Assembly: GCA_017556595.1 (NCBI GenBank)
Contig: JAFYML010000360.1
Coordinates: 1 to 11,783 of the forward strand
DNA from: Bacteroides sp.
Lineage (GTDB): Bacteria; Bacteroidota; Bacteroidia; Bacteroidales; Bacteroidaceae
Length of the DNA: 11,783 bases
Reading direction: 5' to 3'
The notes under the pieces were generated by a model, which saw only the letters and a list, made by a program, of their open reading frames with translations, had not been told where the DNA came from and searched no databases. Of this stretch, positions 1 to 6,808 are shown in pieces; the stretch's first letter is position 1; the number at the start of each line of letters is the position of its first letter. A program made the position numbers and the translations under genes.

Positions 1-744
1 CTCCTTTAAAGTAGTTCTTTCGTATATGTCAAAGAGAATATCGTAATCTTTTTGAGATTTTAAATCTTGTCTTTGATCTGAATTAATACCTAATTGAGGG
101 ATATGGATATATTGTATTCCTGCACCTTTACAGGCTTTTTCTAACTGACTTTTTGAAAAACCATATTTTTGGCTAAAAGCATTCTTTCTAACATCGCATA
201 ATACGCGGATGTCATTTATTATGAGTTTATTAATATATGTTTCTAATGTAATACCTTCATATCCAATGGTGCATAAAATAGGTAAGGAAAATTTCCTTTT
301 TTGCTTTTCTACGCGAGCAAGTTCATCTGGTGTAAGAATTTCTTTGGCTATTGTACTTTTAGTGGCATAATAAGGATAGTTGGTATAGGTATATCGAATT
401 AAATCTGATTGAGAGAAATCTCTAAATTTATTGACGACTTTTTGCAGAGTTTGTTGTTCAAATAAATCAAGCATTGTTTTATAATTGCCTTGTCTGATAA
501 GACGAATAATAGTATTATTACTATCTTGCTCAATCATTTCTAAATATCCTAATTTTGCAAGTGTTGAAATGTCTTGATTAGCTTGAAAAGAGAAACAACC
601 ATAATAATAAGGAATGAAATCATATGATTTGTTCAATTGTTCTCTTGTATATAGGAATAAATATTTTTGGATTTGTATTGCAGACAAATCCATATCTAAG
701 GTTTCAATTAATGCCAATAATATTTTTCGTCTATTGTAAAGCAT
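1..744 (-). CDS. DUF488-family protein with extra N-terminal domain, 3' end cut by window edge
   Basis: I translated this by hand; the frame stays open for 248 codons to the left edge, so the C-terminus is missing. Residues about 157-248 carry the DUF488 pattern: CTIGYEG (158-164), CDVRKNAFSQKYGFSK (183-198), a Cys at 205, YIHIPQLGI (212-220), RQDL and YDILFDIYE. Residues about 5-75 form a helical N-terminal region with KYLFLYTRE (28-35) and YYYGCFSFQ (46-54), which resembles the Panacea/SocA-type (DUF4065-like) antitoxin region, though I am not certain of that. The biochemical role of DUF488 is not settled; family members often sit in accessory or defence-like neighbourhoods. The gene is much richer in A/T than the rest of the window, which suggests transfer. 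Its partner genes, if any, would lie beyond the left edge. The ATG at 742-744 is the first available start, but the promoter candidate is extremely close to it. Confidence 0.85.
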   Translation of the reverse strand, partial: MLYNRRKILLALIETLDMDLSAIQIQKYLFLYTREQLNKSYDFIPYYYGCFSFQANQDISTLAKLGYLEMIEQDSNNTIIRLIRQGNYKTMLDLFEQQTLQKVVNKFRDFSQSDLIRYTYTNYPYYATKSTIAKEILTPDELARVEKQKRKFSLPILCTIGYEGITLETYINKLIINDIRVLCDVRKNAFSQKYGFSKSQLEKACKGAGIQYIHIPQLGINSDQRQDLKSQKDYDILFDIYERTTLKE

Positions 745-748
745 GGCG

Positions 749-777
749 CAAATGTACGAAATTAAATAATATGACAA
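749..777 (-). promoter_or_regulatory. candidate Bacteroidetes-type promoter for the DUF488 gene
   Basis: On the minus strand TACATTTG (749-756) matches the TAnnTTTG -7 element exactly, and TTG (775-777) lies 18 bases upstream, slightly short of the usual 19-21. The box ends only four bases before the ATG, so a transcript from here would be leaderless or the true start would be internal (Met18). Confidence 0.45.
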
Positions 778-994
778 TATTTGCTTTGTTACTTTTGTTG
801 CATACAGTATATAATATTTTTAAATGGTTGTTATGTAGACATAAGAAGTGGCGTATAATACTATTGATTTATATAATAAAATCATGAACAGTTTTAGAGT
901 ATTAGTAGTTTTATTATAACTAAATAAACTAAAGGGGAATTGCCAAAGTTTATGAGATATTTACATATATTATACTTTGTTTAAAGCAGAATAT

Positions 995-1081
995 ATCACA
1001 TCGTCACCAAGCCACCCTCAGTGACGATGTGAGGTAGGGTCAGTGACGATATGAGGTAGCCTCAGTGACGATGTGATTGTA
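995..1081. repeat. 22-base tandem repeat (about 2.9 copies) plus an inverted copy
   Basis: Three consecutive units start at 1018, 1040 and 1062, each beginning TCAGTGACGATRTGA; the first two are exactly 22 bases. The shared core is GTGACGATGTGAGGTAG. An inverted copy, ATCACATCGTCAC (995-1007), is a perfect 13-base reverse complement of 1065-1077 and a 12-base one of 1021-1032. The inverted copy can therefore pair with the first unit (13-base loop) or with the third. No U-run follows on either strand, so it is not a standard terminator. Confidence 0.85.
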
Positions 1082-1120
1082 TCCCCTCTCAGAAGGTGTT
1101 CTAGCAGGGGTGTAGGGGAT
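1081..1120. repeat. nested palindrome next to the tandem repeats
   Basis: ATCCCCT (1081-1087) is mirrored by AGGGGAT (1114-1120). Alternatively CCCCT (1083-1087) pairs with AGGGG (1106-1110) around an inner AGAA/TTCT stem (1091-1102) with a GGTG loop and a symmetric 3x3 internal loop. It may help end transcription of the helix-turn-helix gene, but no U-run is present. Confidence 0.5.
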
Positions 1121-1153
1121 GTGTTGATGGATGGTTATAATTGTTTACATGGA

Positions 1154-1603
1154 TTAGAATTCTGTTATGAATTCGTCCAGTGTGCGAGCGGTAAGGAAGT
1201 TGATGGGTTTGGCTTCTAACAGCTTGCGTTTTAGGCGGCTTTTGATTTGCGAGAGCGAGGCAGGAGAAATGAGCAATATATCGGCCATCTGGGGGTGCGA
1301 GAAGCGTAGTTTCAGCAAGATGCAGATGCGTTTTTCGGTATTGGTCATGTTTTCTACCGACAAGCGCAGATTGATGATGAAGCGTTGGTGTGCCGAGTCG
1401 ATTAGTTCTTCAAGGCTATCCCAATCGTCGTCGCTTAAATAGTGGGGTTTTTGGCGCAGTGCCGATACTAAGGGGTGGTTTCTTACCAGTATGCCTCTTA
1501 GTCGCTCCACCTCTTGTTTTAGTTGGGCAACTTGTTCGCTCAAGGCATATACTTCGTCTTCTTTCGATAGGATAATTCCTGTGGGCAGTTGTATGTTTTT
1601 CAT
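1154..1603 (-). CDS. small coiled-coil / helix-turn-helix regulator
   Basis: This 149-residue protein has a heptad-rich segment at about 15-40 (EDEVYALSEQVAQLKQEV), probably a coiled coil for dimerisation. Residues about 87-130 form a helix-turn-helix with the pattern TNTEKRICILLKLRFS...MADILLISPASLSQIKSRLKRKL. That pattern is typical of the C-terminal DNA-binding end of Bacteroidetes tetratricopeptide-repeat/LuxR-like regulators. No sensor, receiver or membrane part is present, so it is either a stand-alone regulator or the remaining end of a larger one. It begins 68 bases after the metK stop, with the metK terminator in between, and I find no good promoter of its own. Its target is unknown. 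A protein-binding role without DNA contact is possible. Confidence 0.8.
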   Translation of the reverse strand: MKNIQLPTGIILSKEDEVYALSEQVAQLKQEVERLRGILVRNHPLVSALRQKPHYLSDDDWDSLEELIDSAHQRFIINLRLSVENMTNTEKRICILLKLRFSHPQMADILLISPASLSQIKSRLKRKLLEAKPINFLTARTLDEFITEF

Positions 1604-1616
1604 ATATGTATAGAAT

Positions 1617-1655
1617 AAAAAAAACGCCCCATGTTTTTTTCAACTCGGGGCGTTT
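1617..1655 (-). terminator. intrinsic terminator of metK
   Basis: On the minus strand AAACGCCCC (1647-1655) pairs with GGGGCGTTT (1622-1630) across a 16-base loop, followed by a run of eight T (1617-1624). It starts 17 bases after the metK stop. Confidence 0.9.
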
Positions 1656-1671
1656 ATATAGGTATTATCAA

Positions 1672-2964
1672 TTATAATCCAAAGGCTTCTTTCACCTTTT
1701 CTACGTAATCCAGCTTTTCCCAAGTAAAGAGTTCCACTTCCATGTCTTTGTCGCCTTCGTAGCGGCTGCGGAAGCGTTTGGTCACTACTTGCGGTTCGCG
1801 TCCCATGTGTCCGTAGGCAGCGGTTTCTTGGTAGATGGGGTTGCGTAGCTTCAAGCGGTCTTCGATGGCCTTAGGGCGCATGTCGAAGATTTCGTTGATT
1901 TTGTTGGCAATCTCACCATCGGTCATAGGCACGTTGCTTCGTCCATAGGTGTTTACGTAGATGTTGATGGGTTTTGCCACACCGATGGCGTAGCTCACTT
2001 GCACCAATATCTCGTCGGCCACACCGGCTGCTACCAAGTTCTTGGCAATGTGGCGAGTGGCGTATGCACCCGAGCGGTCCACCTTCGAGGGGTCTTTGCC
2101 TGAGAATGCACCACCACCGTGTGCGCCCTTACCTCCGTAGGTATCAACGATAATCTTGCGGCCTGTCAAACCGGTATCGCCGTGTGGGCCACCGATTACG
2201 AACTTGCCTGTTGGGTTTACGTGGTAGATGATTTGGTCGTTGAAGAGTGCCAATACCTTTTCCGAGTGGATGGATGCAATGACGCGTGGCATCAAGATGT
2301 TGATGACGTCTTGGCGGATGATGCTGAGCATCTCTTCGTCGGCTTTCAGTTGTGCGGCTTCGCTATCGTCGGCCGGTTGGATAAAGTCGTCGTGTTGGGT
2401 AGAAACAACGATGGTATCGATGCGAACGGGTGTTCCGTTGTCGTCGTATTCAATGGTTACTTGGCTCTTCGAGTCGGGGCGCAAGTAGGTCATTTCCTTG
2501 CCTTCGCGACGGATGTCGGCCAGCACTTGCAGGATGCGGTGCGAGAGGTCGAGCGACAGAGGCATGTAGTTTTCTGTTTCGTTGGTGGCATAGCCAAACA
2601 TCATACCTTGGTCGCCTGCGCCTTGATCCATCGGATCTTCGCGCTCAACACCGCGATTGATGTCGGGACTTTGTTCGTGAATGGCACTGAGCACACCGCA
2701 CGATTGGCTTTCGAACATGTATTCGCCCTTGGTATAACCGATTTTCTTGATTACCTCGCGCGAGATGAGTTGCAAATCGACATACGCTTTGGTCTTGATT
2801 TCACCTGCTACAACCACTTGGCCGGTAGTAACGAGTGTTTCACAAGCTACCTTCGATTGTGGGTCGTAGGCAAGCAATTTGTCTAATACGGCATCCGATA
2901 TTTGGTCTGCTACCTTATCGGGATGGCCTTCCGATACTGATTCTGATGTAAATAAATAGCCCAT
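1672..2964 (-). CDS. metK: S-adenosylmethionine synthetase
   Basis: MetK makes S-adenosylmethionine from methionine and ATP in the cytoplasm, with release of phosphate and diphosphate. With the start at 2964 the protein is 430 residues, which I recall as the usual length in Bacteroides. Signatures are complete: GHPDKVADQ near the N-terminus (13-21), [12 protein letters not shown] (115-126), [13 protein letters not shown] (258-270), and the glycine-rich [19 protein letters not shown] (283-301). A longer frame would begin at a GTG (3033), but its 23 extra residues lie in the structured leader and the family starts at [17 protein letters not shown], so I place the start at the ATG of codon 24. 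The gene has its own promoter (3118-3148), a leader of about 150 bases with a SAM-II-like motif, and its own terminator. It is therefore a single-gene unit, probably under feedback control by its product. Confidence 0.97.
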   Translation of the reverse strand: MGYLFTSESVSEGHPDKVADQISDAVLDKLLAYDPQSKVACETLVTTGQVVVAGEIKTKAYVDLQLISREVIKKIGYTKGEYMFESQSCGVLSAIHEQSPDINRGVEREDPMDQGAGDQGMMFGYATNETENYMPLSLDLSHRILQVLADIRREGKEMTYLRPDSKSQVTIEYDDNGTPVRIDTIVVSTQHDDFIQPADDSEAAQLKADEEMLSIIRQDVINILMPRVIASIHSEKVLALFNDQIIYHVNPTGKFVIGGPHGDTGLTGRKIIVDTYGGKGAHGGGAFSGKDPSKVDRSGAYATRHIAKNLVAAGVADEILVQVSYAIGVAKPINIYVNTYGRSNVPMTDGEIANKINEIFDMRPKAIEDRLKLRNPIYQETAAYGHMGREPQVVTKRFRSRYEGDKDMEVELFTWEKLDYVEKVKEAFGL

Positions 2965-3030
2965 TTCTTCTAAAAATTTAGTGTTATTAAACGTAGAGAA
3001 TGGGGGAGAGAATAATGTTGCCTGCTGGGG

Positions 3031-3055
3031 CACACACTGCTTTTGGAAGTATGTG
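3031..3055 (-). promoter_or_regulatory. leader hairpin downstream of the SAM-II-like motif
   Basis: CACAUACU (3048-3055) pairs with AGUGUGUG (3031-3038) over eight base pairs with one G-U. Its 5' arm directly abuts the GCUAAAA end of the SAM-II-like motif, so the two structures could compete. No U-run follows and the metK ATG is 66 bases downstream, so how it would act is unclear. Confidence 0.5.
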
Positions 3056-3102
3056 TTTTAGCATTTTTTACCGTGGTTGCAAGCTACTCAAATCTTTCCA
3101 CA
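3050..3102 (-). promoter_or_regulatory. candidate SAM-II-like riboswitch aptamer in the metK leader
   Basis: On the minus strand UGUGG (3098-3102) can pair with CCACG (3072-3076), enclosing a loop that carries GAUUU, seven bases, then UUGCAA. This is followed by GGUAAAAAAUGCUAAAA. I compared this with the SAM-II aptamer as I remember it (short P1 stem, GAUUU-N7-UUGCAA loop, then UAAA and GCUAAAA); order and spacing match closely. UAGC (3083-3086) can also pair with GCUA (3059-3062) as a pseudoknot. It begins about ten bases after the predicted transcription start, ahead of a SAM-forming enzyme, which fits feedback control. The comparison is from memory and not from a covariance-model search; the 3' pseudoknot strand is the least certain part. 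Confidence 0.6.
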
Positions 3103-3117
3103 TTCTTTTTTCGGGCA

Positions 3118-3148
3118 CAAAAGTAGTACAAATCAATAGAATGCGCAA
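3118..3148 (-). promoter_or_regulatory. metK promoter
   Basis: TACTTTTG (3118-3125) matches the Bacteroidetes -7 element TAnnTTTG, with TTG at 3146-3148 exactly 20 bases upstream. Transcription should start near 3112, leaving a leader of about 150 bases. Confidence 0.75.
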
Positions 3149-3181
3149 TAGTTTAATGTTTTTTTAGCATTTCTGCCGAAC

Positions 3182-3991
3182 CTATTCCGTGAATCGATGC
3201 AATAGTATCGGTGCGTTTGCCGAACTCAATAGGTGGATGCGTTGCTCATCGGTAGCGGCAAATAGGGCGGTAGAGAAGATTTCGCCGATATAAGCATTCT
3301 CGGTGATAATGGTCACTTTTCCACTTCCCTCTACCCATTTTCCTGTTTGTGGCGAGATGATGTGTTTGCGTGCATCCGTATCGTTTCCCGATGTTGTCAG
3401 GCATTGATTGTGCAAGGTGTATTCGCCTACCTTCCAACCCTCTCCATTCGGATGGTTGCCTATGGCAAGGATGGAGCTATTGCCTAAGTTGACCAGCGCA
3501 TTCGTTACGCCATGTTCGTGCAATAGCCATTTAATTTTCTCCAACGCATATCCTTTGATAAAGCCGGATAGGTTGATACTGATGCCTGGGTTACTATAAT
3601 ATAAGGTGTGTGCATCTTCGCTTAAATGCACACAATGCATTGTTTCCGTGTTGTGATTTTCGGAAAGAACTGTTATGTCGAAACATCCCATTGTTTCGGC
3701 ATGATACCGCTTGCAAATGGCAAGCATATCGTATAAATCGTTGCTCAGTGCTATGGGTTGGATAGCCGCTTGTTGGTTGGCATGGGCCAATTCGCTCTGT
3801 GCATCATAGCAATTACCGATGGATTCTAATCGCGATATTTCTTGTTGAATACGTTCGGTTATCGCTATCCATTCATCTTCTGAGCGATGGCCATACATGG
3901 CTACGTCCACCCTTGTGTGCATAGCCGAAAACCAACCATAAAACAAACCCTCGCCCGAAGGCGAGGATTTGTATAAGTGCTGAATAGCCAT
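3182..3991 (-). CDS. divergent ApbE-like protein (FAD:protein FMN transferase family)
   Basis: ApbE proteins bind FAD and, in active members, attach FMN to threonine or serine of target proteins. Family landmarks are visible: FSAMHTRV (21-28), SEL..AN (66-72), GCFDITV (102-108), the equivalent of the D.GGIAKGYA motif as NLSGFIKGYAL (140-150), NLGNSS (168-173), HIISPQTG (210-217) and GEIFSTALFAA (236-246). Several positions differ from the active-site consensus as I know it: Asp to Asn at 140, the second Gly of NxGG to Asn, DPxTG to SPQTG, and the Mg-binding Asp near the C-terminus to Glu. It has no signal peptide or lipobox, so it is probably cytoplasmic, unlike many periplasmic ApbE proteins. 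It directly abuts the DUF1080 stop. Its early codons form the terminator-like hairpin at 3940-3970. No flavinylation target motif (DxxSGAT-like) is visible in the window. It could be a weakly active or a purely flavin-binding member. Confidence 0.85.
   Translation of the reverse strand: MAIQHLYKSSPSGEGLFYGWFSAMHTRVDVAMYGHRSEDEWIAITERIQQEISRLESIGNCYDAQSELAHANQQAAIQPIALSNDLYDMLAICKRYHAETMGCFDITVLSENHNTETMHCVHLSEDAHTLYYSNPGISINLSGFIKGYALEKIKWLLHEHGVTNALVNLGNSSILAIGNHPNGEGWKVGEYTLHNQCLTTSGNDTDARKHIISPQTGKWVEGSGKVTIITENAYIGEIFSTALFAATDEQRIHLLSSANAPILLHRFTE
3940..3970 (-). terminator. UUCG-capped terminator-like hairpin inside the start of the ApbE-like gene
   Basis: On the minus strand AAATCCTCGCC (3960-3970) pairs with GGCGAGGGTTT (3945-3955) over 11 base pairs with one G-U. 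The loop is the very stable C(UUCG)G, and TTTGTTTT follows. This has the form of an intrinsic terminator placed 21 bases after the DUF1080 stop, yet it lies within codons 8 to 18 of the ApbE-like frame. It may end most operon transcripts, with ApbE made from read-through. Translating ribosomes could also melt it. Confidence 0.7.
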
Positions 3992-5341
3992 TTATTTTAA
4001 TTCCTTGATTTTGATATCTTTAAACCACACTTCGTCGCCATGATCTTGCAACAAGATATGTCCTTCTTCTGCATTACCAAAGTTTGGCCAATCGCGATAC
4101 TTGCTATAAGCCACCAACGCATTCCACATGGCATTGTTACGTGTATATTCAATCAGTTTCACACCATTCATCCAGTGTTCAACATGGTTGCCTTTTACTA
4201 CGATAGTAGCTGTATTCCACTCCTTCTTATTGAAAGGTTTGTCTTTTGGTGCAGGAATCAAGTCGTACAACGAAGCTACTTGTCTGTTGCCCTTTATACC
4301 CATTTTAGCATCCGGGTGCTTTTCGTCGTCAAGGATTTGAAATTCGCAACCGATGGCCGAGCCGGCACCCTTGTTCAAATCGGGATTCACGAAATATTTG
4401 ATACCGCTATTGGCACCTTCGGTAATCTTGAAATCGACCGAGAGGATGAAGTTCTTGTACATGCGCTTGGTTACGATGTCGCCACCATTGGTCGATTCGC
4501 CACCATCGCCTTTGTTCACTTTCAAGATACCATCTTCAATGGCCCATCCCTTTTTAGGGAAGTCGTTCATGCGGGCACCGCGCCATCCTTCGGTTGTTTT
4601 GCCGTCCCACAACAATGCCCAACCCTCTTTCTTTTCTGTTGGCGAAAGTGTGTTGGCAATCATGTTTGCTTCGGGTGCCAATTGAGCTTCGGGTGTTACA
4701 TACTTCGCCACATCGGTGGTGCAGATGCGAATATCTCGCCAAGCAACGCTTTTACCGGCATCTTCCTTGTTGTAGATTTCGTGTACTTGCAAAGCGATGA
4801 AGCCACTTGGTGTGGTGTCGTCCCAAATATTGGCGCAAGGCACTCCGTTCAACCAAGTGCGGATAGAGTTGCCCAAACATTCGATGCGAACCTTGTTCCA
4901 TTCGCCACTTTTGAAGGCTGTTTGTGCTTTAGGATTCTTGGTCATTGGGTATAACCATCCGCGACGAGCTTCGTCGTAAATACCACCCGACCATGCACGA
5001 TCTGACGGATCAATCTCGTATTGATAGCCGTGTACACGACCTTTTTGATACTCCTTCTTGCTTTCGCTACGGAATTGGATACCCGAGTTCATCGAGTCAT
5101 CAACTTTAAATTCCAACTCCAAGATAAAGTCGCCATAGTTCTTCTTTGTTACCAAGAAAGTGTTAGGGGTATTGGCTTTGGTATAGCCCACAATGGCATT
5201 GTTTTCCACCTTATATTCGGCTTTACCATTCAATTTCTTCCAACCGCTTAGGTTCTTGCCATTGAAAAGTGGTTCCCATGTCTGAGCCGACATGGTGAGT
5301 GCGCCACATAAGCAGCATGCTAAGATAAAATATTTCTTCAT
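3992..5341 (-). CDS. secreted protein with two DUF1080 (3-keto-glycoside hydrolase/lyase) domains
   Basis: The family (PF06439, concanavalin-like fold) acts on 3-keto-glycosides made by partner dehydrogenases; recent work describes some members as lyases or hydratases. A signal peptide occupies residues 1-20 (cut likely after MSA). Domain 1, about 22-210, starts [16 protein letters not shown]; domain 2, about 240-447, starts [15 protein letters not shown]. Matching motifs recur: NSGIQFR (85-91) and NSGIKYF (311-317), GYQYEID (105-111) and GCEFQIL (331-337), then WLNGV and WMNGV. The C-terminal [19 protein letters not shown] is the usual family ending. The Cys at 9-10 do not form a good lipobox, so a soluble periplasmic location is more likely than a lipoprotein. 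The gene starts 14 bases after the second dehydrogenase and ends exactly at the ApbE-like start. Two dissimilar domains suggest two successive steps, but that is inference. Confidence 0.9.
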   Translation of the reverse strand: MKKYFILACCLCGALTMSAQTWEPLFNGKNLSGWKKLNGKAEYKVENNAIVGYTKANTPNTFLVTKKNYGDFILELEFKVDDSMNSGIQFRSESKKEYQKGRVHGYQYEIDPSDRAWSGGIYDEARRGWLYPMTKNPKAQTAFKSGEWNKVRIECLGNSIRTWLNGVPCANIWDDTTPSGFIALQVHEIYNKEDAGKSVAWRDIRICTTDVAKYVTPEAQLAPEANMIANTLSPTEKKEGWALLWDGKTTEGWRGARMNDFPKKGWAIEDGILKVNKGDGGESTNGGDIVTKRMYKNFILSVDFKITEGANSGIKYFVNPDLNKGAGSAIGCEFQILDDEKHPDAKMGIKGNRQVASLYDLIPAPKDKPFNKKEWNTATIVVKGNHVEHWMNGVKLIEYTRNNAMWNALVAYSKYRDWPNFGNAEEGHILLQDHGDEVWFKDIKIKELK

Positions 5342-5355
5342 GGTTTAATTCCTTA

Positions 5356-6786
5356 TTATAGTTTGTAATATTGTTCCCAACCCTTACGTGGCGGAATACC
5401 CGTCAGCATGGCATTGGCAAATGGGTTGTTGGTGATTTCTTTTGTTCTTGGGTCGAAGAACAATTGTGTGTTCAAGCGTTGTGCAATAACACCCAACGAG
5501 AATACTTGGCTCAATACTCCATTGATTTCGAATGGCGAGCGTGTCTTTTCCAAGCCCTTGCATGCACGGATAAAGTTTTCGTAGTGGTTGCTTGGGCTCT
5601 TTGGTACTTCCGGCAACTTGTTGGCCATCTCTCTTGCCTTTTCCTTCGGAATAATTTCCAATGTACTTCCGTGACTACCACCCTTGAAAGTCAACTCCTT
5701 ACTATAGATAATCTTTCCTGGATTCAGTTTGGCTTGCGGTTGGTTGGTTTGATTGGTTGTTGGGATGTTTGGATCCAATCCTTGCACGCCATAGCCTTCG
5801 GGGATAGGTGGAAGGTTGTCCAAACCGTCGTACCAAGTCACGTCAACCGGCGGCATGCCCTTACGTTGTGGGAAGCGGAATAGGATTGTCGATGAGTAAG
5901 GGAAGAAGTAGTCGTTGTGTCCATTAGCATAGAGCATGCTCACTTCGTAGGGTAATCCCAATTCCAGGAATTCGTGTGCAGTGTCCAAGATGTGTGCGCC
6001 CCAGTCGCCCAATGCACCCATACCAAAGTCGTACCAGCAACGCCATTGTCCTTGGTGGTAGTCCTTATTGTAGTCATGATAAGGATTTACGCCCAACCAT
6101 GTATCCCAATCCATGTCTTTAGGCAGTTGTTGTCCTTCGGGGAATTTAATGATGTTTGCATCCCATCCGTGCCAACGACGTGCGTTGTTCATGTGAGCAG
6201 TGATGGCGGTTACATCTTTAATGATACCGGCTTCCATCCATGCTTTGAATTGGAAGTAGTTTGCTTCAGAGTGTCCTTGGTTGCCCACTTGTGTCACTTG
6301 ATTAGGACGCTTCTTAGCGGCATTCATCAATATTTCGGCTTCATAGAAGGTGCGTGCCAATGGTTTTTCCACAAACACATGCTTGCCTTCGGCCAATGCC
6401 AACATGCTGATGGGGAAGTGCGAGTGGTCGGGTGTAGCAATAGCTACTGCCTCAAATTCGTTGCCTGCTTCGTCGAACATCTTACGGAAATCGCGGAAGC
6501 GTTTTGCCTTCGGGTATTTAGCCAATACCTCTTGGCATTGTCTGCCGTCCAAATCTACGTCGCACAACGCAACAACATCTATTTGTTGTGTTCTTTCAAA
6601 GTCGCCAATGATTTGTGCACCACGGTTACCGATACCGATGAAGGCAATTTTCACTTTGTCGGCACTTGCTTTTTTTTGCTCGGGTGTACTGCCCGGTGTC
6701 ATGGCGTTAATCCATTGTCCACCGCCCAACATCATACCGGCCGAGGCCAATGACATTGTTTTCAAAAAATCTCTTCGTGTTGACAT
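5356..6786 (-). CDS. Tat-exported Gfo/Idh/MocA oxidoreductase
   Basis: This is a sugar dehydrogenase-type protein of 476 residues. The N-terminus STRRDFLKTMSLASAGMML is a twin-arginine signal, meaning export folded with bound NAD(P). The Rossmann part carries KIAFIGIGNRG (46-56), ATPDHSHF (117-124) and the family EKPLA (140-144) with the catalytic-type Lys141. The C-terminal domain has the substrate-side GDWGAHILDTAHEF (260-273) with His265, Asp268 and His271. Together with the DUF1080 protein this fits periplasmic oxidation of glycosides to 3-keto forms, or the later reduction of a 3-keto sugar. Which of the two dehydrogenases does which cannot be told from sequence. It lies 22 bases after the small membrane protein gene in the same operon. 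How a periplasmic bound nicotinamide is reoxidised is unknown here. Confidence 0.92.
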   Translation of the reverse strand: MSTRRDFLKTMSLASAGMMLGGGQWINAMTPGSTPEQKKASADKVKIAFIGIGNRGAQIIGDFERTQQIDVVALCDVDLDGRQCQEVLAKYPKAKRFRDFRKMFDEAGNEFEAVAIATPDHSHFPISMLALAEGKHVFVEKPLARTFYEAEILMNAAKKRPNQVTQVGNQGHSEANYFQFKAWMEAGIIKDVTAITAHMNNARRWHGWDANIIKFPEGQQLPKDMDWDTWLGVNPYHDYNKDYHQGQWRCWYDFGMGALGDWGAHILDTAHEFLELGLPYEVSMLYANGHNDYFFPYSSTILFRFPQRKGMPPVDVTWYDGLDNLPPIPEGYGVQGLDPNIPTTNQTNQPQAKLNPGKIIYSKELTFKGGSHGSTLEIIPKEKAREMANKLPEVPKSPSNHYENFIRACKGLEKTRSPFEINGVLSQVFSLGVIAQRLNTQLFFDPRTKEITNNPFANAMLTGIPPRKGWEQYYKL

Positions 6787-6808
6787 GATAAATTACGTTA
6801 AGTTATGG

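Larger units (their letters stand above)
745..1153. other. 409-base gene-free, A/T-rich interval
   Basis: I see no convincing gene here. The interval contains the DUF488 promoter candidate at its left end, plain A/T-rich sequence over about 780-990, then the repeat block at 995-1081 and a palindrome at 1081-1120. It lies downstream of the helix-turn-helix gene, so that gene's transcription must end here. I find no classical hairpin followed by a U-run. Confidence 0.7.

Noticed and set aside
624..887. 87-codon hydrophobic frame on the plus strand
   Set aside because: It overlaps the start and promoter of the DUF488 gene on the other strand; its hydrophobicity comes from A/T-rich sequence and there is no recognisable domain.
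995..1081. CRISPR array
   Set aside because: The 22-base units are directly adjacent with no unique spacers, there are fewer than three full copies plus an inverted one, and no cas genes are visible.
1157..1174. Pair of GAATTC sites at the end of the helix-turn-helix gene
   Set aside because: Two 6-base palindromes 12 bases apart within coding sequence are easily a matter of chance and show no larger structure.
2119..2886. 255-codon open frame on the plus strand
   Set aside because: It is the mirror of metK in a G/C-rich stretch; metK is unmistakable and the plus-strand translation resembles no protein family.
2965..3033. Longer metK form starting at GTG 3033
   Set aside because: The 23 extra residues are not part of the family and the region is a structured leader; [17 protein letters not shown] is the expected N-terminus.
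4040..4954. 304-codon open frame on the plus strand
   Set aside because: It lies entirely opposite the DUF1080 gene, has no start signals and reads as compositionally biased shadow sequence.
5315..5341. Lipobox in the DUF1080 protein (Cys at 9-10)
   Set aside because: The residues before Cys9 (ILA) fit the lipobox poorly and the hydrophobic part would be too short; an ordinary signal peptide ending MSA fits better.
5974..6753. 259-codon open frame on the plus strand
   Set aside because: It is antisense to the second dehydrogenase, which has full family motifs; the plus-strand frame is Cys/His/Val-rich noise.
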